The notes beneath the pieces were generated by a model, which was not told the origin of the DNA, made no database searches, and saw only the letters and a list, made by a program, of their open reading frames with translations. Of a stretch of DNA of 38,646 nt, positions 15,396-24,873 are shown one piece after another. The position numbers and the translations under genes are program-made. Source of the DNA: JAVBNF01 sp031551725 (lineage in GTDB: Bacteria; Bacteroidota; Bacteroidia; Bacteroidales; P3); assembly GCA_031551725.1 (NCBI GenBank), contig JAVBNF010000067.1:1-38646 (forward strand), in the 5' to 3' direction. Numbering within the stretch: the stretch's first letter is position 1; the number at the start of each line of letters is the position of its first letter.

Positions 15396-16634
15396 ATGGC
15401 AAAACAACAACTAACTTGTTCGATCTGCAACCGTCCCGAAAAGGAAACAGGCGCATTATTAAAGGGTGAGCATGGCTATATATGCTTCCATTGTGCACAT
15501 GCGGCCAACGCAACTTTCGAGAGTCTTGGCATGCAGCAACCTGCAAAAAAGGAAATTCATAAAGAAATTCCGCTTAAAAAGCCGAAAGAAATTAAAGACT
15601 TTCTTGATCAATATGTGATTGGACAAGACGATGCCAAACGGATTTTGTCGGTGGCAGTTTATAATCACTACAAACGCCTTAATTATTTGGCTAAAACAAA
15701 AGATGTAGAGATTGACAAATCGAACATCATTATTGTGGGAGAAACAGGCACGGGCAAAACACTGCTTGCGAAAACAATTGCGCGCATGCTGCATGTTCCG
15801 TTTTGCATTGCCGATGCTACTGTGCTCACAGAAGCCGGTTATGTGGGCGAAGATGTTGAAAATATTCTTACTCGACTACTCCAAGCGGCCGATTACGATG
15901 TGGAATCCGCCCAAAGAGGGATTGTTTTTATTGATGAAATTGATAAAATTGCACGTAAAAGCGACAACCCCTCGATTACACGCGATGTTTCGGGCGAAGG
16001 TGTTCAACAAGCGTTGCTGAAATTACTGGAAGGCGCACAAGTTAATGTTCCTCCTCAAGGTGGACGCAAGCACCCCGATCAAAAAATGATTACCGTGGAT
16101 ACACGCAATATTCTGTTCATTGCCGGTGGAGCCTTCCAAGGCATTGAACAAAAAATTGCTTCACGCGTGAAAACAAATACCATTGGCTATAATACCAAAA
16201 ATCGCGACGAGGAACGACACATCCGCGAAAACCTGCTGAATTATGTGGCTCCGCAAGATTTGAAAAGTTTTGGATTAATTCCCGAAATTGTCGGACGTTT
16301 TCCGGTATTGACCAGTCTTCAACCGTTAGATAAAGAGGCGTTAAAGCGTATTCTAACAGAGCCCAAAAATGCATTGACGCTTCAATACCAAAAACTGATG
16401 GATCTGGATAATATCAAACTCAGTTTTGGCGACGATGCTTTGGATTTTATTGTTGACAAAGCCATTGAGTTCCGTTTAGGCGCCCGTGGATTACGTTCTA
16501 TTATCGAAGCTGTTATGATGGATGCAATGTTTGAACTTCCATCTAATAATCAAGCCAAAGAACTGCATATCGACCGCAATTATGTTGAAAAACACATTTC
16601 GAAAAGTGCATTAACCAAATTAAATGTTGCATAA
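15396..16634 (+). CDS. clpX: ATP-dependent Clp protease ATP-binding subunit ClpX
   Basis: 412 residues from the ATG at 15396. The frame is open from 15378, but that ATG lies upstream of the predicted transcription start, and the family N-terminus begins at MAKQQLTCSIC. ClpX unfolds tagged substrates and feeds ClpP. A four-cysteine zinc finger (Cys8, 11, 30, 33) recognises adaptors and substrates. Walker A is GETGTGKT (115-122) and Walker B is IVFIDEIDK. The C-terminal region contains GRFPVLTSLQPLD and FRLGARGLRSI (sensor 2 Arg). There is no clpP nearby in this window, so the gene is separated from its usual partner. Confidence 0.97.
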   Translation: MAKQQLTCSICNRPEKETGALLKGEHGYICFHCAHAANATFESLGMQQPAKKEIHKEIPLKKPKEIKDFLDQYVIGQDDAKRILSVAVYNHYKRLNYLAKTKDVEIDKSNIIIVGETGTGKTLLAKTIARMLHVPFCIADATVLTEAGYVGEDVENILTRLLQAADYDVESAQRGIVFIDEIDKIARKSDNPSITRDVSGEGVQQALLKLLEGAQVNVPPQGGRKHPDQKMITVDTRNILFIAGGAFQGIEQKIASRVKTNTIGYNTKNRDEERHIRENLLNYVAPQDLKSFGLIPEIVGRFPVLTSLQPLDKEALKRILTEPKNALTLQYQKLMDLDNIKLSFGDDALDFIVDKAIEFRLGARGLRSIIEAVMMDAMFELPSNNQAKELHIDRNYVEKHISKSALTKLNVA

Positions 16635-16637
16635 ACA

Positions 16638-17975
16638 ATGAATAAGTTTTGGTTGATATGGATTTTCTGTCTATCGTTTTTATGCGGCAGCTCAGCGTTA
16701 TTTGCACAAGCAGACGAAGCTCCACAAAAAGCACCGGCCAAAGCTGTGACTATCACCTACCCTTATAATGTTGTATGCCTTGGAGATAATGTGACACTGA
16801 CAGCCCATGTTGCTCCGGGATTGACTGAAAATCCGACATATCAGTGGTATTCGCTTACAACTACAAACCCCACCCCTCTTCCCGTGGGCACAGACAGTTT
16901 CGTTAATGTGATTCCGGGAGCCAACTCTCAATACTCTGTCGTGGTTTTTGACAACGGTGTTGCTGTGGCGAGAGATACCGTACGATTATACTCTACAAGC
17001 AGACCTACAGCCATACAAACAACCGACGATACGGTTTGCCCCGATAGAGAAGCCGTATTATCTGCTAAAGGTGGCAATTATTATTACTGGGAAGGTTTTG
17101 AAAACGGCATCTTGAAATCGTGGACAGTGGATTCAATCAATGTACATCCCTCTACCACAACGACCTATCACGTTTACGCCTCCAACCAACAGATTCATGT
17201 GGCAGGATATATCAACAACTGTTACATTGAAGACAGCGCAACAGCTTATGTTTTCAACGATCGTCAAATATATATAGATCCGGATACTGCTATGAATTGT
17301 ATAGATAACGCTGTTACTCTCACAGTACATAATGCTCACAATCCCGTATGGAGCACCGGGGAGTATGGCGATTCTATTAATGTTATCGTAACATCCGACA
17401 CTGCGGTTTATTCTGTTAAAGGAACTAATATTTACGGCTGTCAAAGTACTGTTCAATCTGTTATTATACCCAAACAAATTGATGATACCAAAGCATGGGC
17501 TGATGATACAGTTGTATGTGATGGAGGAACAGGCATGTTGTTCGCATCCGGAGGCAGCAGTTATTTGTGGAGCAACGGCGCAACAACCAGCGAAGTAGTT
17601 ATTCGTCCAACCGCTTCAACTCTTTACACGGTAAAAATCTTTGCAAGTAATAACCGAACAGGCTGTTACGCAAAAGAGGTAGTATCCATAACAGTGGCCA
17701 ATTGCAACCGCGTTTATTTTCCTTCCGGATACAGTATATCTGATAAATCACACACGTTTGGGCCTATCGGCGTAGAACAAGATTATAATTCATACTACTT
17801 TGCCGTTTTTGACCGTTACGGAAAGAGGCTTTTCGAAAGCAACGACATGTCCAATGGTTGGGATGGCTACTACCAAGGGAGTCCGGTCATTCCCGGTGTA
17901 TATTTTTATATTTTTAAAATTATCAATCGAAACAATCCCTGGGAAAAAGTGGGAAGCGTAACGATTGTTGAATAA
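16638..17975 (+). CDS. Secreted Ig-like protein with type B sorting domain (gliding-associated type)
   Basis: 445 residues. A signal peptide ends near SALFAQA. Next come several Ig/PKD-like units with conserved Cys and a YxWS pattern (for example SYLWSNGATTSEVVIRPTASTLYTVKI). The last ~90 residues (VYFPSGYSISDKSHTFGPIG ... YYFAVFDRYGKRLFESNDMSNGWDGYYQGSPVIPGVYFYIFKI) are the type B type IX sorting domain also called the gliding motility-associated C-terminal domain. The NGWDG and PxGxYxY features are diagnostic. It is probably exported by the PorQ-containing machinery. It starts 3 bases after clpX and is followed by three M6 proteases. Confidence 0.85.
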   Translation: MNKFWLIWIFCLSFLCGSSALFAQADEAPQKAPAKAVTITYPYNVVCLGDNVTLTAHVAPGLTENPTYQWYSLTTTNPTPLPVGTDSFVNVIPGANSQYSVVVFDNGVAVARDTVRLYSTSRPTAIQTTDDTVCPDREAVLSAKGGNYYYWEGFENGILKSWTVDSINVHPSTTTTYHVYASNQQIHVAGYINNCYIEDSATAYVFNDRQIYIDPDTAMNCIDNAVTLTVHNAHNPVWSTGEYGDSINVIVTSDTAVYSVKGTNIYGCQSTVQSVIIPKQIDDTKAWADDTVVCDGGTGMLFASGGSSYLWSNGATTSEVVIRPTASTLYTVKIFASNNRTGCYAKEVVSITVANCNRVYFPSGYSISDKSHTFGPIGVEQDYNSYYFAVFDRYGKRLFESNDMSNGWDGYYQGSPVIPGVYFYIFKIINRNNPWEKVGSVTIVE

Positions 17976-17988
17976 CCAATTCTTTTTC

Positions 17989-19809
17989 ATGAAAAAAACC
18001 TTTATTTTTATTTTGCTTCAACTTGGAATTGCAAGCGCATGTTTGGCTGTTCCAGCTACACCTTACCCTGTCAGAGTGGAGCAACCGGACGGAACAATCA
18101 TCCAAATTCGCATTCACGGCGATGAATTTAACTCCTTCAGAACATCGACAGATGATTATTTGATTGTGAAAAACGACGATGATTTTTATGTTTACGCTGA
18201 AAAAGATATCGACGGAAACCTGCAACCCACTGCAGCAAAAGTGTCAAACGGCATGCTGCGTTCAAGCAAAAGCAATGCATTTGTAAAACGTTCGGAATAT
18301 CTTTCCGGATTCAAAAAACAACAAACTGAAATTCGCCAAGAACGGGCAAATGCACCGGCATTGGTTAATGACATAAAACAAAAAGCGTATCCGACAAACG
18401 GCTCTCCGAAAGCAATTATTATTTTAGTAAATTTTCAAGACCAATCTTTCACCGTTCCTAATGCGCAGCAAGCATTTTCAAACATGCTCAATAAAGCCAA
18501 TTACAGCGAACATGAAGCAACGGGAAGCGCCCGAGATTATTTCAAAGCATCATCAAACGGCAAATTCACACCACAATTTGATGTATATGGCCCTTATATG
18601 CTTCCTCAAAGCATGAAATATTACGGAGAAAACTGGCCAACCGTCCATGACGATGACCGCCGTCCGCGCCAAATGATTGTCGACGCCTGCAATGCAGCTC
18701 ACGATGCGGGAGTAAATTTTGCGGATTATGATACTGATGATGATGGTGTTGTTGATCAAGTGTTTGTATATTACGCCGGTGTAAACGAAGCCGAAGGCGG
18801 CCCTACAGATGCCATCTGGCCTCACCGTTGGGTGTTAGGCACTCCGCTCAGACTTGACGGAAGATATATTTATGATTATGCTTGCACATCAGAATTAAAG
18901 GGTAATTCTATTGATTCTGCAGACATGGCCGGTATTGGAACTTTCTGCCATGAGTTTTCCCATGTATTAGGCCTTCCTGACCTCTACAACACCTCTGAAA
19001 CAGACGATATTTACACTCCCTGGATTTGGGATTTGATGGACTATGGACCTTATTTAAATGCCGGACGCACTCCGCCGACATATTCGGCTTATGAACGTTT
19101 TTACGCAGGCTGGCTCACACCCACCCAATTAGAAACCGGAAAAGGGACGCTTTCCCTTGAAGCCTTAACGACTTCGAATAAGGCCTATATCCTTTCGAAA
19201 ACTCCTTCCAATTTACAGGGAAAAAATCCTAACCCTAAAGAGTTTTTTATTATTGAAAACCGTCAAAAAGTGGGTGCCGACACCAGTATGATTTATCACG
19301 GAATGTTGATTTGGCACATTAATTATAGCGATTCGATATGGACGGCAAACACTGTAAATGATGCTCCCGGCGAATCCGGAAAAAGAGTTTATTTAGTACG
19401 CGCCGGTGGTTTCGATGAAGACGGCGATTTTTATGACCATGTATGGAAAAACGACCCTTTTCCGGGAGAGCTTGAGGTGCATTCTTACGCTCCCAGTTTG
19501 TGGAATGGAACAACGCTTGATAGTTTAACCTTTATTACCGAAGGAAACGGCATCATTTATTTCACACTTAACAACGATCCGCTACCCATATACAAACAAC
19601 AAGCCGGAGATTTCCGCATTTTGAGTTATAATCACAACATCCTTATAGAAGGATATTTGCAAGGTGCAAATATACGCATTATCAACACTCTTGGACAAAC
19701 CATCGCAGAAGGTAACAATTCCTCGTTCAGCATACCTAAGTCCGGAATATATATCATACAAATAACAGAAGGTAATCAATTTTATTCAAAAAAAATCTTT
19801 ATTAAATAA
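17989..19809 (+). CDS. M6-family metalloprotease with propeptide and type IX sorting domain (first copy)
   Basis: 606 residues from the ATG at 17989. An ATG would be 8 codons later than the first start in the frame, and this start gives a clean signal peptide ending ASACLA. A propeptide follows (VRVEQPDGTIIQIRIHGDEF...), then the catalytic domain with HEFSHVLGLPD near residues 321-331 (HExxHxxGxxD zinc site) and DLMDYG as the Met-turn. The last ~75 residues (ILSYNHNILIEGYLQGANIRIINTLGQ ... GIYIIQITEG ... KKIFIK) are a type A type IX sorting domain. M6 proteases of the immune-inhibitor-A type are secreted and degrade host or environmental proteins. Confidence 0.9.
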   Translation: MKKTFIFILLQLGIASACLAVPATPYPVRVEQPDGTIIQIRIHGDEFNSFRTSTDDYLIVKNDDDFYVYAEKDIDGNLQPTAAKVSNGMLRSSKSNAFVKRSEYLSGFKKQQTEIRQERANAPALVNDIKQKAYPTNGSPKAIIILVNFQDQSFTVPNAQQAFSNMLNKANYSEHEATGSARDYFKASSNGKFTPQFDVYGPYMLPQSMKYYGENWPTVHDDDRRPRQMIVDACNAAHDAGVNFADYDTDDDGVVDQVFVYYAGVNEAEGGPTDAIWPHRWVLGTPLRLDGRYIYDYACTSELKGNSIDSADMAGIGTFCHEFSHVLGLPDLYNTSETDDIYTPWIWDLMDYGPYLNAGRTPPTYSAYERFYAGWLTPTQLETGKGTLSLEALTTSNKAYILSKTPSNLQGKNPNPKEFFIIENRQKVGADTSMIYHGMLIWHINYSDSIWTANTVNDAPGESGKRVYLVRAGGFDEDGDFYDHVWKNDPFPGELEVHSYAPSLWNGTTLDSLTFITEGNGIIYFTLNNDPLPIYKQQAGDFRILSYNHNILIEGYLQGANIRIINTLGQTIAEGNNSSFSIPKSGIYIIQITEGNQFYSKKIFIK

Positions 19810-19816
19810 TTTTACA

Positions 19817-21628
19817 ATGAAAAAATTTTCATTCATTTTCATTCTGTCGCTATTTAGTTCTGTGCTATTCGCGGTTCCGGCTACCCCAAATCCGATTAAT
19901 GTTCAACAACCAGACGGCGAAATGATCAGCATTCGTTTTTACGGCGACGAATTCTTGAGTTTTACAACTTCTGAAGACGGTTATTTAATCGTTCAAGACG
20001 AAAACGGCTATTATGTTTACGCATCCTTAACCTCCGATAGAGAACTGGAACCAACATTGATACGCGTACAAAATGCACCACTGTCTTCAAGTTTGATGAA
20101 ATCGCTTGTGAAAAAAGATGACTATATCAATACTGTTTTTAAAGCGCAACATGCTAAAACACGCGCAGCTGTGGCTCCCGGACAAATAGGCAGCGGTTTT
20201 CCTACAAAAGGTTCACCGAAAATCCTTGTTATTTTAACGGCTTTTCCGGATCGTGCATTCAGCGTTGCGAATGCAAACAATACATTCACCAAAATGTTAT
20301 CGCAAGAAAACTATAAAGAAAACGGTTTTTCGGGAAGTGCAGCCGATTATTTCAAAGAAGCTTCTTTTGGACAGTTCACTCCCGAATTTGATGTGGTTGG
20401 ACCTTATACCATGCCCAATAACATGGCTTATTATGGCGGAAATCCCGGCGGATATCGCGACAGGGATGCTTACAAAGTAGTTATCGACGCCTGTGCTGCC
20501 GCCCACAACGCCGGTGTGAATCTTGCAGATTACGACTCCGACGGCGATGGTATTATTGATATGATAGCTATTATTTACGCCGGCCTCGCCGAATCCAACA
20601 ATCCGACAAACCCTAACTTGCTTTGGCCAAAACGCGACTATTTACGTGAAGTAGATACTTCATTCGGAGGCAAAAAAATCGGCAACTACATCCGTACGTC
20701 CGAATTACTGGGTAGTGTAGTTAGCGCTTCAAATCTCGACGGTATCGGAACATTCTGCCACGAATTTTCGCACGTTTTAGGTTTGATGGATATGTATAAC
20801 GAAACAAACTTTTATACGCCTTGGGTTTGGAGTTTAATGCATTATGGCTGCTATTTAAATGGTGGAAAATCCCCCGTTACCTATTCTTCCCTTGAACGTT
20901 TTTATTTAGGATATGTAACCCCCACGCAAATCACCGAAAAAGGAAGCTATACATTGAAACCTTTAATTGACTCCAATCAAGTATACTTGATTGCCGCTTC
21001 CGAACACAATCTAAATATGAACAATCCATCGCCAAAAGAGTTTTTCCTTTTGGAAAACCGTCAATTGAAAAGTTTCGACACCGCGCTTTATGGGAAAGGC
21101 ATGCTGATTTGGCATATCACTTACAATGCCACAAACTGGGGTATTTATGGCGATGTTAACCCGGGCCCTGATGCTAAAGATCATGGTATTTATATTGTTC
21201 GCGCCAATGGTTTTCCTGAAGGAGAAAAACAAAACATTAACCTGCATAACTTTTCACAAGACCCATTTCCGGGAACGGCAGGAATTACGACCTTTGCGCC
21301 TACTTTATGGAATGGCACTGTACTTCCGGTAACCCTGTCTTCCATCCGTGAAAATGCCGCTAATGGAAATATTACATTTAGTGCAAAGGTTACTCCCACT
21401 GATGTAAATAAAAAACAAAATGATGCCAATGTCTTAGTTACTGTACAAGATAAAAACATCTATATCCAAACAGCATATACTATTTCGAATATCCGCATCT
21501 GTAATGCGCTCGGACAAATCGTTGCGGAAGGAAAAAACACTCAACTTTCCGTACCGGAAAACGGTTTATACATCATTCAAGTCTATACCGATCAAGGCGT
21601 AGCAACAAAGAAAATCTTAGTTCGTTAA
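19817..21628 (+). CDS. M6-family metalloprotease with propeptide and type IX sorting domain (second copy)
   Basis: 603 residues. It is a tandem paralogue of the previous gene, beginning 7 bases after its stop. Signal peptide MKKFSFIFILSLFSSVLFA, propeptide PINVQQPDGEMISIRFYGDEF, catalytic HEFSHVLGLMD near residue 315, and the Met-turn SLMHYG (the usual Asp is His here). A type A sorting domain ends VATKKILVR. It has a YDSDGDGIIDMI segment as in the other copies (a likely calcium-binding loop, DxDxDG). Its catalytic residues are intact, so it should be active. Sequence differs enough from the first copy to suggest old duplication with different substrate preference. Confidence 0.9.
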   Translation: MKKFSFIFILSLFSSVLFAVPATPNPINVQQPDGEMISIRFYGDEFLSFTTSEDGYLIVQDENGYYVYASLTSDRELEPTLIRVQNAPLSSSLMKSLVKKDDYINTVFKAQHAKTRAAVAPGQIGSGFPTKGSPKILVILTAFPDRAFSVANANNTFTKMLSQENYKENGFSGSAADYFKEASFGQFTPEFDVVGPYTMPNNMAYYGGNPGGYRDRDAYKVVIDACAAAHNAGVNLADYDSDGDGIIDMIAIIYAGLAESNNPTNPNLLWPKRDYLREVDTSFGGKKIGNYIRTSELLGSVVSASNLDGIGTFCHEFSHVLGLMDMYNETNFYTPWVWSLMHYGCYLNGGKSPVTYSSLERFYLGYVTPTQITEKGSYTLKPLIDSNQVYLIAASEHNLNMNNPSPKEFFLLENRQLKSFDTALYGKGMLIWHITYNATNWGIYGDVNPGPDAKDHGIYIVRANGFPEGEKQNINLHNFSQDPFPGTAGITTFAPTLWNGTVLPVTLSSIRENAANGNITFSAKVTPTDVNKKQNDANVLVTVQDKNIYIQTAYTISNIRICNALGQIVAEGKNTQLSVPENGLYIIQVYTDQGVATKKILVR

Positions 21629-21632
21629 GCCA

Positions 21633-23336
21633 ATGAGAAAATATTCACTGTTCGTCATTTTCCAGTGTATCCTTGTCGGAACGCTCTTAGCGGGCTATCC
21701 GATGGGCTCGCCGAGAGCCATTGTGATTTTGGCTGAATTTAAGGACCAGGCATTCTCTGTTGAAAATCCGCAAGCTGCATTCACACGCATGCTCAACGAT
21801 TCCGGATATAGCGAAAATAAAGGCCACGGAAGCGCTCGCGATTATTTCCGTGCTTCGTCTTATGGAAAATTCACCCCCTACTTCGATGTTTTCGGACCGG
21901 TTGAACTACCGCAAAACATGTCGTACTACGGCGGAAACAGCTCCGGAAGCGATGCTCGCCGTCGACAATTAGCGGCTGATGCTTGCAATGCGGCACATAC
22001 CGCCGGACTTGATTTCTCACAATATGATGCCGATAATGACGGCTATGTAGACCAAGTATTTATCTACTATGCCGGCGTAAATGAAGCCGAAGGAGGCCCT
22101 TCCAATACTGTTTGGCCGCATCGTTGGACATTAAATCCGGTTTTAACACTTGATGGTAAAAGAATCTACGATTATGCCTGCACTTCCGAACTTCGCGGGC
22201 CTTCCGTAGAAACCCAAGACATGGCCGGCATCGGCACATTCTGTCACGAGTTTTCACATGTGTTGGGACTTCCCGACTTGTACAATACTGCAGGCAAAGA
22301 CCTCTACACACCGTGGATGTGGGACATTATGGATTATGGCACCTACCTAAATGAAGGACGCACGCCGCCAACTTATTCAGCTTACGAACGTTTTTACTCG
22401 GGATTCTTAACACCCACCCAGATTCTTTTAAGCGAACACGGCCATTTTGAATTAAATGAATTAAACAGTTCCGGTGAAGCGTATTTATTTTCCACAGCAC
22501 CTTCTAATTTGTACGGCCCCAATACAAAACCGACAGATTTTTACATGATTGAAAACCGCCAGCAAGTCGGCATGGACACAGCGTTGAGAGGCCACGGATT
22601 AATTGTATGGCGTATTTCTTTCGACTCTTTGACGTGGAAACGAAATACTCCAAACAGCGGTTCCGCCACGCCAAGCGCCAAAATGGTTTTTACCGTTCGC
22701 GCAAACGGTTTCTACCCAAGCATCCGTCCCGACAGCATTGCCTATCCTTACGAAACCGATCCGTTTCCGGGAAGAGCGAACATCCAAAACTGCAATATGC
22801 TCACAATCGAAAGCGTACGGGTAGGCACCCTGGTAAATATTACCGAAAACAACGGCATTATTAGCTTCGACGTCAATCCACGATATACCATCACTGCAAG
22901 CGCCGGTCCCAACGGAAAAATTTCACCGGATGGTGACAGCACCGTAAATTACGACGAAACCATACGATACAACATCACTCCTGATGACGGATATTCTATT
23001 GATCAGATTTTTATCAATGGTGTTCCTAAAAATACAACTCAAAAGACCTATTATTATAGCAACATCTCTGCAGATGGAACGATTTCGGTTACTTTCAAAC
23101 AAGGTACCGACATCAAACCGCAAGCCGAAAAACTATTTTCTATCACTCAAAGTAATGGACTTATTCAAATCAACAGCGATTTGAATATAGAGCATGTTCG
23201 TATTGTTAATCTATTTGGTCAAATCAAAGCTGAAGGCAAAGATCTAAGCTATTCAATCCAAAATCAGGGAATTTATTTCGTTCAAGTAAAAACATCAAAC
23301 GGACAATTTTACACAGAAAAGATTATTATACAATAA
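21633..23336 (+). CDS. M6-family metalloprotease without a propeptide (third copy)
   Basis: 567 residues. The signal peptide (MRKYSLFVIFQCILVGTLLA) passes straight into the protease core, GYPMGSPRAIVILAEFKDQAF, a region found after residue ~130 in the other two copies. The roughly 110-residue propeptide is therefore absent. The HExxHxxGxxD site (HEFSHVLGLPD) is near residue 205, the Met-turn is DIMDYG and the calcium-type loop is YDADNDGYVD. After the catalytic domain it has a ~70-residue repeat (ITASAGPNGKISPDGDSTVNYDETIRYNITPDDGYSID), similar to divergent InlB B-repeats, then a type A sorting domain. Catalytic residues are intact, so activity must be controlled without the propeptide or in trans. 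Confidence 0.88.
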   Translation: MRKYSLFVIFQCILVGTLLAGYPMGSPRAIVILAEFKDQAFSVENPQAAFTRMLNDSGYSENKGHGSARDYFRASSYGKFTPYFDVFGPVELPQNMSYYGGNSSGSDARRRQLAADACNAAHTAGLDFSQYDADNDGYVDQVFIYYAGVNEAEGGPSNTVWPHRWTLNPVLTLDGKRIYDYACTSELRGPSVETQDMAGIGTFCHEFSHVLGLPDLYNTAGKDLYTPWMWDIMDYGTYLNEGRTPPTYSAYERFYSGFLTPTQILLSEHGHFELNELNSSGEAYLFSTAPSNLYGPNTKPTDFYMIENRQQVGMDTALRGHGLIVWRISFDSLTWKRNTPNSGSATPSAKMVFTVRANGFYPSIRPDSIAYPYETDPFPGRANIQNCNMLTIESVRVGTLVNITENNGIISFDVNPRYTITASAGPNGKISPDGDSTVNYDETIRYNITPDDGYSIDQIFINGVPKNTTQKTYYYSNISADGTISVTFKQGTDIKPQAEKLFSITQSNGLIQINSDLNIEHVRIVNLFGQIKAEGKDLSYSIQNQGIYFVQVKTSNGQFYTEKIIIQ

Positions 23337-23357
23337 CTTAGAGAAAAAACTACTTTA

Positions 23358-23395
23358 TAGGCTGCTTAAAAATCTTTAAGCAGCCTATTTTTTTT
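23358..23395 (+). terminator. Rho-independent terminator after the M6 cluster
   Basis: TAGGCTGCTTAAA (23358-23370) pairs perfectly with TTTAAGCAGCCTA (23375-23387) around AATC, followed by a T-run. It is 21 bases after the third protease stop. Confidence 0.92.
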
Positions 23396-23408
23396 CGAAA
23401 ATATTTCG

Positions 23409-23416
23409 TAATTTTG
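23409..23416 (+). promoter_or_regulatory. -7 box for the decarboxylase operon
   Basis: TAATTTTG fits TAnnTTTG. It lies between the terminator and the ATG at 23478, giving a leader of about 55 bases with two near-repeats (CCAAGTGAGTTAGATTTGAA and CCAAGCAACTTAGATTTAAA). The upstream box would overlap the terminator T-run. Confidence 0.5.
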
Positions 23417-23477
23417 CAAAATCCAAGTGAGTTAGATTTGAATTTTCAAACCAATCCAAGCAACTTAGATTTAAAAA

Positions 23478-24872
23478 ATGAAAAACAAATACATCGACTT
23501 AGTCGAGCAAACTTTTGAATTCCCACAAGAAGAGTTCAAGGTAGCTGAGAACGAACTATACTTTAACAATATCCCTTTAATGGATATTATTAAGCAATAT
23601 GGAACCCCTTTAAAGGTAACTTATCTACCGAAGATTAGTTCACAAATTCAACGAGCAAAGCGATTATTTAATGTTGCAATGGCCAAAGTAGATTACCAAG
23701 GAGACTATAATTACTGCTATTGCACCAAGAGTTCCCACTTCTCCTTTGTGATGGAAGAAGCACTTAAGAACGATATTCACATTGAAACGTCATCTGCTTT
23801 CGACATCAATTTAATTAATGAATTGCACGAACAAGGACAGCTCAACAAAGAAAACTACATCATCTGCAACGGCTTCAAACGTCCTCAATACATCGAAAAC
23901 ATTGCCGATCTAATTAAAAATGGTTTTAATAACACTGTACCTATATTAGATAATAAAGAAGAAATCAGCTTACTTGATGAAGCAATTCAAGAAGGCAAAT
24001 GCAAGATCGGCATCCGCATTGCATCCGAAGAAGAACCCATGTTTGAGTTTTACACTTCGCGACTCGGCATCCGATACAATGACATTGTCCCCTTCTACCT
24101 GCAACGCATCAAAGAGAATCCAAAATTCGAACTGAAGATGCTGCATTTCTTTATTAATACCGGCATGCGCGATACTGCTTATTATTGGAATGAGCTTTCG
24201 AAATCAGTAAGTGTATATTGCGAACTTAAAAAGGTTTGTCCGGAACTCACTGCATTAAACTTGGGTGGCGGCTTTCCTATTAAAAATACTTTGGCTTTCA
24301 ACTACGATTACGAGTACATGGCCGAAGAAATTATCGCTCACATTAAGAAAATTTGCAACCAACATGGCGTTGAAGAACCGGACATCTTTACCGAATTCGG
24401 CACTTTCACTGTTGGCGAAAGCGGTGCAACCTTCTACTCGATCATCAACCAAAAACAACAACACGACCGCGAGACTTGGTACATGATTGACAGCTCCTTC
24501 ATGACTACTCTACCTGATACTTGGGGAATCGGACAGCGCTACATTCTACTTCCGGTTAACAATTGGGATAAAGAATACCAACGTGTATTTTTAGGCGGCT
24601 TAACTTGCGACAGCCAAGACTTTTATTACACTGAAGCTCACGCAAATGCAGTTTTCCTTCCAAAATTGCAGGACGAAGAGCCACAATATATTGGTTTTTT
24701 TCATACAGGTGCTTATCAAGAAGCTATTGGCGGATATGGCGGCATTCAACACTGCCTCACTCCTGCCCCAAAACACGTCATCATTGATGTGGATGAAAAC
24801 GGCGAATATTTCACCAAATTATTTGCTAAAGAACAGAGCTACAAATCAATGCTAAAAATTTTGGGATACTAA
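23478..24872 (+). CDS. PLP-dependent decarboxylase, arginine-decarboxylase-like (fold III)
   Basis: 464 residues with the alanine-racemase/ODC fold. The probable PLP lysine is Lys84 in CYCTKSSH. GGGFP is the phosphate loop, EFGTFTVGESG replaces the EPGR motif, and CDSQD with GAYQEA provides the C-terminal active-site residues. It matches the long Bacteroidota form usually labelled arginine decarboxylase, which makes agmatine for polyamines. The adjacent aspartokinase (1 base gap) instead suggests an aspartate/lysine-family link. The diaminopimelate decarboxylase hallmarks are not obvious, so I prefer a polyamine role but cannot settle the substrate. Confidence 0.75.
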   Translation: MKNKYIDLVEQTFEFPQEEFKVAENELYFNNIPLMDIIKQYGTPLKVTYLPKISSQIQRAKRLFNVAMAKVDYQGDYNYCYCTKSSHFSFVMEEALKNDIHIETSSAFDINLINELHEQGQLNKENYIICNGFKRPQYIENIADLIKNGFNNTVPILDNKEEISLLDEAIQEGKCKIGIRIASEEEPMFEFYTSRLGIRYNDIVPFYLQRIKENPKFELKMLHFFINTGMRDTAYYWNELSKSVSVYCELKKVCPELTALNLGGGFPIKNTLAFNYDYEYMAEEIIAHIKKICNQHGVEEPDIFTEFGTFTVGESGATFYSIINQKQQHDRETWYMIDSSFMTTLPDTWGIGQRYILLPVNNWDKEYQRVFLGGLTCDSQDFYYTEAHANAVFLPKLQDEEPQYIGFFHTGAYQEAIGGYGGIQHCLTPAPKHVIIDVDENGEYFTKLFAKEQSYKSMLKILGY

Positions 24873-24873
24873 A

